From the NCBI GenBank assembly GCA_910587755.1, contig CAJUNZ010000022.1, positions 259-37,029 on the forward strand: a stretch of DNA of 36,771 nucleotides. Reading direction: 5' to 3'. This document shows positions 15,380-23,156 of the stretch, one piece after another. A program made the translations under genes and the position numbers. Within the stretch, counting starts at the first letter, position 1. Every line of letters starts with the position of its first letter. The notes beneath the pieces are model-generated. The model was not told the DNA's origin and made no database searches. It was given only the letters and a program-made list of their open reading frames with translations. The DNA comes from an uncultured Acetatifactor sp. Lineage in GTDB: Bacteria > Bacillota > Clostridia > Lachnospirales > Lachnospiraceae.

Positions 15380-16498
15380 TCAGGGGCGGCCCTGCACATC
15401 CACCACCACATACTCTGACCGGCATCCGGTTCTGAACTTCAGTGCCCAGTCGGCGATGCCGGAGGTAACGATGAAACTGGTGTTTGACCGTTTTTCCAGG
15501 CCATAGGTTTTGGCGTCGATTCCGGTCCACTGGCCCATGTAGTTAAAGGGGAAGAACTGCCCTCCGTGGGTGTGGCCGGAGAGAACCAGGTCCACGCCCG
15601 CCGCTTCCTGGGCGTCGTAGTCGTAGGGCTGATGATCCAGTACAATACTGTATCTGTTCGGATCCAGCCCTGCGGTCAGATCTTCCATGGAGGCTCTGGA
15701 ACTTCCCGGTCTGTGTTCTTCAAAACGGTCCTGCCTTCCTATCAGATAAAAGCTGTCCCCCAGAGGGACAATCTGATCCTGGAGCACGGTAACACGGTTT
15801 TTCTCCAGCTCGTCCACCAGATCCTGGCCGCTGTATCCCCGGAATTCCGGCCCGTAATAGCCCTTGTCATGATTTCCAAAAACATAAAAGACTCCGTATG
15901 TGGTTTCCAGGGTGCCCAGGGCTCTGCAGGCTGCGATCATGTCTTCTCTGCTGGTATCATCGTCCACAAAGTCCCCTGTTATCACCACAAGATCCGGATT
16001 CTCAGCCTGCATGGCCTGGACATGTTTCAGAAATCCTTCTCCGTCAAAGGTGTTGCCTACATGGGAGTCCGCAATCTGTACAATGCGCAGGTTTTCCACC
16101 TGTTTGTCCGTCTCCAGGGTGTAGGGAGTGCGCCATACATGGTTGGCCAGGAACCATGCACAGGTCAGGTATATGGCGGTGATCCCCAGGGCAAAGGCGC
16201 CAGCCAGGTATTTTTTTGGAGTTTTTCCGCGCTTTTTTTGTATCAGCCAGGCGGTTCCGTCACAGGCCAGCCACACTGCCACCAGGTGCAGGATGACGAT
16301 CTCTGCGTTGATGGGCCCCAGAAGTGTCCCTGTGCCCAGAAGGATCAGCAGCGGGGAAAGCAGTCCCAGCAGATATCGGACAAGTTTTTTTCCTTTGGCC
16401 GTTTTTTGTATCAGGGTGAATTTTGTAAATCTGTTTCCAAGATACAGGATGCCCGCTATGGTTCCAATTACCAGAGTACCTAAAAGTATTGCCCACAT
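15380..16498 (-). CDS. Membrane-anchored calcineurin-like metallophosphoesterase
   Basis: A 372-residue protein with three or four N-terminal membrane segments (about 2-20, 42-60, 64-84, 97-118) and a phosphoesterase domain facing one side of the membrane. Metal-binding motifs are all visible: DSH at 144-146, GD at 175-176, GNHD at 208-211, DHQP around 288-291 and GHTHGG at 308-313. This fits the YkuE/YaeI-type family that acts on phospholipid or nucleotide substrates; the substrate here is not known. AAGGAGA sets the start at 16498 (MWAILLGT). The promoter at 16694-16722 implies a ~190-base leader that carries the 30-bp repeats. Confidence 0.93.
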   Translation of the reverse strand: MWAILLGTLVIGTIAGILYLGNRFTKFTLIQKTAKGKKLVRYLLGLLSPLLILLGTGTLLGPINAEIVILHLVAVWLACDGTAWLIQKKRGKTPKKYLAGAFALGITAIYLTCAWFLANHVWRTPYTLETDKQVENLRIVQIADSHVGNTFDGEGFLKHVQAMQAENPDLVVITGDFVDDDTSREDMIAACRALGTLETTYGVFYVFGNHDKGYYGPEFRGYSGQDLVDELEKNRVTVLQDQIVPLGDSFYLIGRQDRFEEHRPGSSRASMEDLTAGLDPNRYSIVLDHQPYDYDAQEAAGVDLVLSGHTHGGQFFPFNYMGQWTGIDAKTYGLEKRSNTSFIVTSGIADWALKFRTGCRSEYVVVDVQGRP

Positions 16499-16519
16499 GT
16501 TTCTAAATCTCCTTATTAT

Positions 16520-16659
16520 TAGTACCGCAGCCGCCCTTCGGCCCCCAAAACGGGTGGATGAATTTCCGGCCGCAAATACGGCGTCCAAAAATCCATCCGG
16601 GTGTCTCCGGGCGTCTGCTGAAGGTCAAATAGTACCGCAGCCGCCCTTCGGCCCCCAAA
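16520..16659. repeat. Two perfect 30-bp direct repeats 110 bases apart
   Basis: The same 30 bases (beginning TAGTACCGCAGCCGCCC, ending GGCCCCCAAA) occur at 16520-16549 and 16630-16659. Each holds a small GCCG-CCCTT-CGGC hairpin. The spacer carries an imperfect inverted pair (GGATGAATTT near 16556 and AAAATCCATCC near 16595). This looks like a REP-type or small palindromic element, possibly mobile, rather than a gene. The rest of the 387-base gap 16499-16885 holds the promoter below and nothing else I can name. Confidence 0.85.
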
Positions 16660-16693
16660 CGCTCCCTTGCTGTGTTTACCTTTTTCTGGCGGT

Positions 16694-16722
16694 ATTGTAT
16701 CATAAAGAAGAGGTTTTGTCCA
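16694..16722 (-). promoter_or_regulatory. Candidate promoter of the phosphoesterase gene
   Basis: Minus strand: TGGACA (16722-16717), exactly 17 bases, TACAAT (16699-16694). Transcription from here would run through both 30-bp repeats before the start codon at 16498. Confidence 0.5.
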
Positions 16723-16885
16723 TGGATAGGCTGGTGAACAAAGGCAGCAGAGTGCATGAATTCACTGTGACAGTGAAAAAATATCACTTGATGCGTGGTG
16801 GCGTCAGAGGAAAAAAGAGGATATAGTTAATCCAGAAGTTGCGCAGCTTCAAATACAGCGACAGGGCAAACAGGAGAGATAGATT

Positions 16886-17986
16886 ATGAAATTAAAAATA
16901 GGAGAAAAAATCAAATTCCTCCGAAAGGCGGGGAATATCACCCAGGAAGAACTGGCAGAAATGCTGGGAGTTTCCTGTCAGTCCGTATCTCGGTGGGAGC
17001 TGGGAACCTGCTACCCGGACATGGAGCTGCTGCCGGAGCTTGCGGAGATTTTTCACAGCTCTGTGGACAGTCTTCTGGGGATTGACGATTCGGCGGAGAA
17101 AGCCAGGGTGGCCCAGTATCTGGAGCGGTTTCAGGAGGCTGTCAACAAGGGAGAGACTGAGACATGCATTGCCGTGGCCAGGGAAGGAGTGGCAGAATAT
17201 CCCAATAATTATACGCTGCTGAACAAGCTTATGTATGCGCTTTTTGTATCAGGCGATGACAGCGGAAATATTTCCGGATGGCAGGAAAATAAGGAAAAAT
17301 ATGACTCGGAGATCATCGCTCTGGGGGAGAGGATTGGGAAATACTGTCCGGATCAGGAGATACGTCTGGAGGCCACAGCGCGTCTGGCCTTTCAGCATGT
17401 GGAGATGGGGAGGAACAGCACGGGAAGGGCCATCTACGAGACACTGCCTCGAAAAGAGCTCTGCCGGGAAAATCACATCTGGTGGGGGCTGGCGGAGGAG
17501 GAAAAGCTTCCTTTTCTCAGACAGGAGATCAGGGCGGACTATGAAAGCCTCCGCAGCAATATCTGGCTTCTTGGCACCTCAGGCTATATTCCGAAGGAGG
17601 AGGCCGTCAGGGTCCTGGAAAAGACTGCCGCCCTGGAGGAACTGGTCTGTGACGGGAATAATCCCCGCAGCGGCTGGGGAGCGGCAAGGCTGCGGTGCGA
17701 CCTGGCAAAGCTGTATGCGGAAACAGGGCAGAAGGAGCTGATGTACAAATATCTCCGGGAGGCGGTACAGGCGGCGAAAGAATCTGGCGGCAGGCCTCAG
17801 AATCAGATTTATTCCAGTGTTCTTCTGGGAACCGTAGAAGAGAGCGCTCTGGAGTTTGAGACTTCTGACACCAGACCTTTCTGGGAGCTTCTGCGGGATA
17901 AATGGCTTTCCAACGCAGCCTTTGACGCCTGCAGGCAGGAGAGGGAGTTCCAGGAAATTCTTAGGAATTGTGGAGAACCCGGCTGA
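16886..17986 (+). CDS. XRE-family helix-turn-helix regulator with long C-terminal helical domain
   Basis: A 366-residue cytoplasmic regulator. Residues 6-65 form a Cro/cI-type HTH: KIKFLRKAGNITQEELAEMLGVSCQSVSRWELG followed by DMELLPELAEIF. The remaining 300 residues are helix-rich with alternating Leu/Ala and Tyr/Trp as in TPR-like sensor regions (for example AEYPNNYTLLNKLMYAL), which often bind peptides; no peptide gene was found nearby, so this is inference. AGGAGA sets the start. It converges with the AraC gene, whose stop lies 18 bases past its own. Confidence 0.88.
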   Translation: MKLKIGEKIKFLRKAGNITQEELAEMLGVSCQSVSRWELGTCYPDMELLPELAEIFHSSVDSLLGIDDSAEKARVAQYLERFQEAVNKGETETCIAVAREGVAEYPNNYTLLNKLMYALFVSGDDSGNISGWQENKEKYDSEIIALGERIGKYCPDQEIRLEATARLAFQHVEMGRNSTGRAIYETLPRKELCRENHIWWGLAEEEKLPFLRQEIRADYESLRSNIWLLGTSGYIPKEEAVRVLEKTAALEELVCDGNNPRSGWGAARLRCDLAKLYAETGQKELMYKYLREAVQAAKESGGRPQNQIYSSVLLGTVEESALEFETSDTRPFWELLRDKWLSNAAFDACRQEREFQEILRNCGEPG

Positions 17987-18004
17987 ATACTGTGATGGAT
18001 GCTG

Positions 18005-18853
18005 TCACTGTTTTTTCACCACAGGGATCCATACTTCAAACTGCGCATTTTCCGGGTCTGGGTTCAGGTAGACTTCCACGTCGGGGGCATTGCCGTACTC
18101 ATACCCGGAAGTGGGCAGCCATTCTGTGACAATGCGCCGCTCCAGTTCCTGGATGGACTGGTTGGCGCCCGACCCGGGAAAGACTGCCCAGGTGGCGCCG
18201 GGCACCGTGTACTCTTCCAGATCCTCCGCCGGCTGAGAGGAGGAAACGGCGATATAGTACCGCCAGGGCTCTGTGTCGTTGCAGGTGCTGACGCCAAGGA
18301 CGCCCATGGGTGGTGTGTCCATCAGGCCGGTAAGTTTCTGGAGGGTGCCGTTTGCGGCAATTTCTCCCCATTTAGAGGGAATCACCGCAAAGTTTTTCTC
18401 AATATCTTTCTCCAGGGGCACGGACACGCCTATGATACGGAAGGGTTCTCTGGTCTCAATTCGATAATTCATTTCTTCTGCTCCTTTGACTATAAATTTA
18501 AAGGTAATTGGCGGAAAGGATTTTATGGAGACCCCTTCCTTTTTCAGGGAGGACGGAGCGATACCGTGGACGGACTGGAAAGCCCGGTTGAATGCTGTGG
18601 GAGAACTGTAGCCGTATTTTCCCGCCACATCAATAATTTTCATTCCCCTGCCCTGTAGATCCACGGCGGCAAGGGACATTTTCCTTCTGCGGATGTACTC
18701 GGACAGAGGAATTCCCGCCATGTAGGAGAACATTCTCTGAAAATGATAGGAGGAGCAGCAGGCGATCCGGCCAAGCTGCTCTAAGTCTGTCTCCTCTGTC
18801 AAATGATTTTCAATATAGCTTAATGCGTCGTTTAACCTTTCAATCCATTCCAC
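18005..18853 (-). CDS. AraC-family regulator with GyrI-like effector-binding domain
   Basis: A 282-residue transcription factor. Residues 1-105 hold two helix-turn-helix motifs of AraC type (LEQLGRIACCSSYHFQRMF and IIDVAGKYGYSSPTAFNRAFQ). Residues ~120-282 form a GyrI-like small-molecule-binding domain, starting with the MNYRIETREPFRIIGVSV block and containing WGEIAANG and the closing VEVYLNPD...FEVWIPV strand. This is the Rob/BmrR-like plan in which a hydrophobic ligand controls the regulator. The start is GTG at 18853, since GGAGGA lies at correct spacing; the frame stays open upstream without support. No efflux gene is next to it; the nearest, the MFS remnant, is broken. Confidence 0.92.
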   Translation of the reverse strand: MEWIERLNDALSYIENHLTEETDLEQLGRIACCSSYHFQRMFSYMAGIPLSEYIRRRKMSLAAVDLQGRGMKIIDVAGKYGYSSPTAFNRAFQSVHGIAPSSLKKEGVSIKSFPPITFKFIVKGAEEMNYRIETREPFRIIGVSVPLEKDIEKNFAVIPSKWGEIAANGTLQKLTGLMDTPPMGVLGVSTCNDTEPWRYYIAVSSSQPAEDLEEYTVPGATWAVFPGSGANQSIQELERRIVTEWLPTSGYEYGNAPDVEVYLNPDPENAQFEVWIPVVKKQ

Positions 18854-19066
18854 TGTAACCGTCCTCCAATTCTTCCAACACTTATATGATACCATACTTT
18901 CCGCTTTACAATCCTCTCTGTCCCTGCACGAAAAAGAGAGCTTTATCCATGACTTGACACTGCAACAGGCAGTGCTGTGCAAAGTGTTATACGGATATAA
19001 TATACAGCGTGTAGCATAACATGATTTATCTGATAAGTCAAATTGATTGGCGCAGGGCAGGACCGA

Positions 19067-20392
19067 TCAGTGGGAGGAGAAAATCCGTCGGATCATAACA
19101 ATCTGGTCAAAATCGGCTTCCGAGACGCAGATGCCCAGAGTGGGATGGGCATGGACTATTTTTCCATTGCCAATGTAGACCGCCACATGGGAGGGAGACT
19201 CATAAAACAGCAGATCCCCGGGCAGGGCCTGAGTCAGATCCTCCACCTGGGTTCCCTGTTCCCGCTGGCCCTTTGTGGAATGTGGCAGGCTGATGTCAAA
19301 GTTTTCGTATATGCTCATGGCAAAACCGGAGGAGTCCGTGCCCTCTGTAAGGCTGCTGCCGCCCCACAAATAGGGATTTCCCACAAAGGACAGGGCATAT
19401 TCTGCGGCTTCGGCCCCTTTTTCGTTTCCCGGTGTGGTCTCTGCCACATGGACATTGTCGGAGGGAAGGCTCAGTTTGTCCTCCGGGAATTCTTTCTCTG
19501 TGATGCCCAGGCTCTCAATGTAGGCTTCCGCTTTCTGGGGGTTGGCCCTGGAAGGGGAGAGGGGGAGCTGGAAAAGAGCGTTCAGCCCGCCATAGGATTC
19601 ATTCCGGGTGACGGTTCCGGTCTCTTTTTCATAGAGATAGGCCTCTGCGCTGTAAAAGGTGCTGTCCAGAATACAGAAATATATGTTATGATCAGAAAAA
19701 ATTTCCACGTTGTCACAGTCCGCAATGAGATACAGCAGTCCGTCAGACCACATTGCGGCGCAGCTGCCCCCCATGGACGCGGCGTTGTAAAAGGCCGGGT
19801 TGTATCCCTGGATCAGAGGGGAGACAAAGAAATCAGTGTCCGGGAATTCCGGCATGGGAGTTCCGTCGGAGGTGCCGATGGCAGCAACGGCATAGGTCCT
19901 GTCCGGCATAATTGTGCCGTCGGATAGATGTACGTAGTCTGACAGATTTTCCCCGGAGATTACGCCCAACAGGGTGGCTTCGTACCCGCCAAAGCACTGG
20001 GTTTCGTTTATCAGGGCGCCTGCTCCGCTCCGAAAAGCTTCCGCAAGCTTCAGGTCATGCATTTGTTCTGCCGCTGCCTGGGGGGAGAGGAATTTCCAGG
20101 CGGCCAGTGCCGACAGGGAACCTCCGGCCAGCAGCATTGCGGTGAGTGCGGCTGCAGCCAGCCGGCGGGTGGCCCAGGCAGACTTTCCGGCCCTCTTTCC
20201 TGTTGGCTTCAGTGCCAGTCCGCGTTGTCTGAGGAGTTGTTCTTTTCTGGCAGTTGTGTCTGTCTGGCCCAGAGCCAGTCCGTTTTCCACGGCTGTGTCC
20301 GCCAGATCCAGAATCCTCCGGTTCAGCCCGGAAGAGGGTTCGTCTGTGAGAGTAAGGGTTCGTTTCAACAGTTTGTCCAGTTTTTCATCCAT
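19067..20392 (-). CDS. Anti-sigma-like membrane protein fused to NlpC/P60 domain with Cys-to-Ser active site
   Basis: A 441-residue protein. Seen: a charged cytoplasmic part (1-75) starting MDEKLDKLLKRTLTLTDEPSSGLNRRILDLA, a membrane helix at about 77-99, an outer domain (100-315) of unknown fold, and a C-terminal NlpC/P60 (C40) domain from about 327: YALSFVGNPYLWGG, TDSSGF at 352-357, LPGDLLFY and HVAVYIGNGKIVHAH. The family nucleophile is Cys in D-C-S-G; here codon 354 is TCC (Ser), one base from TGC. His402 is kept. Cysteine hydrolase activity is expected to be lost or altered. Its start overlaps the sigma gene by 8 bases, the usual arrangement for a sigma/anti-sigma pair. Role inferred: a wall-binding sensor that holds the sigma factor. 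GGAGG sets the start. Confidence 0.88.
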   Translation of the reverse strand: MDEKLDKLLKRTLTLTDEPSSGLNRRILDLADTAVENGLALGQTDTTARKEQLLRQRGLALKPTGKRAGKSAWATRRLAAAALTAMLLAGGSLSALAAWKFLSPQAAAEQMHDLKLAEAFRSGAGALINETQCFGGYEATLLGVISGENLSDYVHLSDGTIMPDRTYAVAAIGTSDGTPMPEFPDTDFFVSPLIQGYNPAFYNAASMGGSCAAMWSDGLLYLIADCDNVEIFSDHNIYFCILDSTFYSAEAYLYEKETGTVTRNESYGGLNALFQLPLSPSRANPQKAEAYIESLGITEKEFPEDKLSLPSDNVHVAETTPGNEKGAEAAEYALSFVGNPYLWGGSSLTEGTDSSGFAMSIYENFDISLPHSTKGQREQGTQVEDLTQALPGDLLFYESPSHVAVYIGNGKIVHAHPTLGICVSEADFDQIVMIRRIFSSH

Positions 20393-20909
20393 TTAGAAAA
20401 TCCTCCAATTCTTTTTTTAAGAGCTTTCTCGCCCGGTGCAGTCTGCTCAGCACGGTTCCCGGGGGAATCCCCAGGAGGGCCGCAGCCTGTTTTGTTGGCA
20501 TTTCTTCCATATAGTAGAGGAGCACAGGCAGCCGCAGGTGTTCGGGCAGATGGGTCACAGCAGCTCTCACGGCCCATTGTTCCTCCTCCCGGAGCAAAGT
20601 CTCTTCCGGAGAGTCCCGGGGGATTTTTGCCTGTTCTTCCTGCTCCGGGCAGGCGGCAGCGATCCGCCTCCGCCATGCGAATTTTCGCCTGCGGTTTTTC
20701 CAGATGCGGAGAGCAATGGAGAGCAGGTAGCTTTTGGGGTTTTGCTGAAAGTCCAGCTTATCCTCAAGTTCCAGAGCTTTCAGGAAAGTATCCTGGTACA
20801 GATCCTCAGTCTCCTGGAGATTCCGGGCAAGATAACTGCAGAATGTATAGATATCCCTGCCGTACTGGCCAATGCACGCTTCCAGATCCTGCTTGTTCAT
20901 GGTGTTCAT
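20385..20909 (-). CDS. ECF-type RNA polymerase sigma factor
   Basis: A 174-residue sigma factor. Region 2 spans about 10-75 (YGRDIYTFCSYLARNLQETEDLYQDTFLKALE then SYLLSIALRIWKNRRRK) and region 4 about 110-165 (LPEHLRLPVLLYY, then the HTH MPTKQAAALLGIPPGTVLSRLHRAR). Length fits the ECF class. AGGAGG lies 2 bases before ATG 20909 and 11 before ATG 20900, so the true start may be three codons later. It overlaps the anti-sigma-like gene and is presumably controlled by it. Confidence 0.9.
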   Translation of the reverse strand: MNTMNKQDLEACIGQYGRDIYTFCSYLARNLQETEDLYQDTFLKALELEDKLDFQQNPKSYLLSIALRIWKNRRRKFAWRRRIAAACPEQEEQAKIPRDSPEETLLREEEQWAVRAAVTHLPEHLRLPVLLYYMEEMPTKQAAALLGIPPGTVLSRLHRARKLLKKELEDFLNG

Positions 20910-21106
20910 ATCCTCCTTTCCCCGGCTGGCTGCCTGTTCTCTGGCGCCGTCGGATTTCCTGCCCTTCACTTATACATTGTCATAACGGAGCTTTTGATTC
21001 ACTTTCTGCTTTATTTTTCGGCAGAAAGGGTAAAAATTTGTCAAACAGGTAGAATAAAATACCCCTGTGTGCTACAATGACAATGGAGATTTGGAGGGTG
21101 AGCCTC

Positions 21107-21205
21107 ATGAAGATTAGAAAAGCAGCAGAGCATGATCCTCCAGGCGGCAGCTTTAAGGCGGAGATGTACCTGGCGCGCATCATGTATTTCGTACACAAGG
21201 AGTAA
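21107..21205 (+). CDS. 32-codon leader frame ahead of the methyltransferase
   Basis: ATG 21107 follows GGAGGG at good spacing, and an extended -10 like TGCTACAAT sits at 21070-21078. The product begins MKIRKAAEHDPPGG, as many GNAT acetyltransferases do, and ends ...MYFVHKE; a deleted acetyltransferase stub is one reading, a translated leader peptide another. Its stop is 3 bases before the methyltransferase ATG and its last codons carry that gene's Shine-Dalgarno (AAGGAG), so the two are likely coupled. Confidence 0.35.
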   Translation: MKIRKAAEHDPPGGSFKAEMYLARIMYFVHKE

Positions 21206-21208
21206 ACT

Positions 21209-22009
21209 ATGGATTTTGAACAACTTGCAAAAATAGAAAACGAAAGCGAACGAGTAAATAGAACGTATGATATATTCAACGAGAACAACAGGCTCAACCA
21301 TTCCAAAGCCGCACGGGTTGAATTTCTAACCACCGTTCGCTACATAGAAAAATACTTGAAAGAGGGCCACAGGATACTTGATATCGGCGCAGGTGCGGGC
21401 GAATACAGCCTATACTTTGCCCGTAAGGGATATGAAGTGTCGGCTCTTGAGCTTTCCGATGCCAATATTGCGGCTTTCCGCAAAAAGCTCACACCCGAAG
21501 ATAAGATTGACCTTGTTCAAGGCAATGCCCTGGAACTGTTACGCTATGGGGACAAGTCCTTTGACATCGTGCTTCTGTTTGGTCCGCTTTATCATCTGAA
21601 AAATGATGCGGACAAACAGAAATGCATTAGCGAAGCCAAGCGTGTCTGTAAAGATGGCGGCAAGATCTTCTTCGCGTTTATCTCCAATGACTTTGTTTTC
21701 CTCACCGAGTTTGAATATAATGTGAATTATTTTTCCATCGGAGATTACAATAAGGAAACTTTCAAACTCAACGATTTTCCGTTTGTGTTTCACACGGTTG
21801 ATACAGCAAGAAAACTTCTTGCTGACGGATGCATAAATGTACTGCACGAGGTGGCGGCCGATGGAGCAAGCGAGCTTTTGGCGGCAAGAATCAATGAGAT
21901 GAGCGATGAGGACTACGCGCAGTATCTCCGCTATCACTTCTACATCTGTGAAAAGCCGGAGCTGCTGGGCATGACAAATCACTTGCTGTTCGTGGGAGAA
22001 AAGGAATGA
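21209..22009 (+). CDS. Class I SAM-dependent methyltransferase
   Basis: A 266-residue cytoplasmic methyltransferase. Motif I is ILDIGAGAGEYSLYFA at about 56-71, followed by an acidic residue ending strand 2 (ALELS) and motif IV-like FDIVLLFGPLYHL; a C-terminal helix-rich cap follows. The substrate cannot be told from sequence; the family includes small-molecule and resistance methyltransferases. Codon use is AT-richer than in the neighbouring genes, hinting at transfer together with the GNAT gene, which starts inside its stop codon (ATGA). Confidence 0.92.
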   Translation: MDFEQLAKIENESERVNRTYDIFNENNRLNHSKAARVEFLTTVRYIEKYLKEGHRILDIGAGAGEYSLYFARKGYEVSALELSDANIAAFRKKLTPEDKIDLVQGNALELLRYGDKSFDIVLLFGPLYHLKNDADKQKCISEAKRVCKDGGKIFFAFISNDFVFLTEFEYNVNYFSIGDYNKETFKLNDFPFVFHTVDTARKLLADGCINVLHEVAADGASELLAARINEMSDEDYAQYLRYHFYICEKPELLGMTNHLLFVGEKE

Positions 22010-22515
22010 TAAAGATCCAATACGAAAATTTAACCATTCGTCAAGCTGAGGCTGCCGATGCAAAGCAGCTTGCCGCATGGTGGAATGATGGTGCTGTAAT
22101 GGCACATGCAGGCTTTCCCAAGGGGTTGGGAACCACCCGGGAAGAAGTTATTGAAGGACTTGGAAACGGTCTTATGGTGATTGAGGAAAACGCCCGTCTG
22201 ATCGGTGAGTGCAATTACCGTGACCTATCGGATGGCGCTGCAGAAATCGGCATAAAGATCTGTGAAACAGATTGTCAGAATCGTGGTGTCGGCAGAAAAG
22301 TTTTGAGCATGCTGATAGGATGGCTGTTTAGCAACAGCTATTCCAAAATCCTTCTCGATACCAACTTGACAAATACAAGAGCACAGCACGTTTACGAATC
22401 ACTTGGCTTTCGCAGGGTGAAAACCAATATTGATTCTTGGAAAGATCAGCTTGGCCGGCTTCAATCTTCGGTGGAGTATAAACTGGTTGAAGCAGACTTT
22501 AAGAGCTATATTTAG
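22006..22515 (+). CDS. GNAT family N-acetyltransferase
   Basis: A 169-residue acetyl-CoA-dependent acetyltransferase. Seen: an N-terminal LTIRQAEAADAKQLAAWWND block, the acetyl-CoA pyrophosphate loop QNRGVGRKVLSML (Q-x-x-G-x-G), strand LLDTNLTNTRAQHVYESLGF and a terminal strand. The AWWND and N-terminal layout recall aminoglycoside- or protein-acetylating GNATs, but nothing decides the acceptor. The start overlaps the methyltransferase stop by four bases, so the two are translationally coupled. Confidence 0.9.
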   Translation: MIKIQYENLTIRQAEAADAKQLAAWWNDGAVMAHAGFPKGLGTTREEVIEGLGNGLMVIEENARLIGECNYRDLSDGAAEIGIKICETDCQNRGVGRKVLSMLIGWLFSNSYSKILLDTNLTNTRAQHVYESLGFRRVKTNIDSWKDQLGRLQSSVEYKLVEADFKSYI

Positions 22516-22611
22516 AGAAAATTATCGCAGCTCTGATTTGTTGTCTCTTAAATTTGAAAACAACACATTCACTACAAAATTCTGTGGTATGCTTTTTTCG
22601 GAGGTTGCATT

Positions 22612-22896
22612 TTGCAAAGGATTTTGGTTGTTGAGGATGACTTGGATATTCAGGAATTATTGAAGAATTTTCTGCAAGAGGCAGGATATGACATTGTTTT
22701 GGCAAGTGACGGTGTGGAAGCTCTCTCCACATTTTCGGCCGCGCAGTTTGATTTGGTACTGCTGGATGTGATGCTCCCTAAAATTGATGGCTTTGCCGTC
22801 TGTGAACTGCTGCGAAAGCAATCCCAGGTTCCTATTATCAATTTGACGAACATACACAGAAAGAAATGCAATCCAGCTCCGGTTTCTGTACTGTAA
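22612..22896 (+). pseudogene. Truncated response regulator (receiver domain only, broken)
   Basis: The frame starts at TTG 22612 behind GGAGGT. Residues 1-80 are a receiver domain: VVEDDLDI acidic pocket and phosphorylation Asp in LVLLDVMLPKIDG near 49. At the position where the conserved ML-TA strand should follow it reads INLTNIHRKK and stops at codon 95, so the last helices and the DNA-binding domain are gone. It resembles the VanR/OmpR class. It cannot bind DNA; it might at best act as a phosphate sink. Confidence 0.8.
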
Positions 22897-23004
22897 CGGA
22901 TGAGTAACAGAAGTGTCACAGATTCAACTTCTTCCTTTAAAATTAAGGGGGTGAGGTGTTCCGGATTGACTGTTATTTCCAGGGCGGCAGGAAAAGAAAA
23001 AGAA

Positions 23005-23033
23005 TTGACAAGGGAGAACATTTCCGGTACCAT
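23005..23033 (+). promoter_or_regulatory. Candidate promoter of the lysozyme gene
   Basis: TTGACA (23005-23010), 17 bases, TACCAT (23028-23033), about 124 bases before the GH25 start. The region 22897-23156 shows no other feature; a 57-codon open frame in it lacks a ribosome binding site. Confidence 0.4.
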
Positions 23034-23156
23034 TCTTTGTGACGGCAAAGTCCGGCAGAAAAGGGCGGGCTGACTGCTGAAGATGGAGATAAGGAACTGC
23101 GGAGTATTTTCTGGCAGTTCTTGAGGAACAGTTTCTGGGATTAGGAGGAAGAGTGA

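Noticed and set aside
17987..18030. Terminator between the XRE and AraC genes
   Set aside because: Only a 4-bp GTGA/TCAC stem precedes the T-run, and the T-run lies within the end of the AraC gene; too weak to call.
22900..23073. 57-codon open frame between the regulator fragment and the lysozyme gene
   Set aside because: No Shine-Dalgarno, overlaps the lysozyme promoter candidate, and no recognisable similarity.
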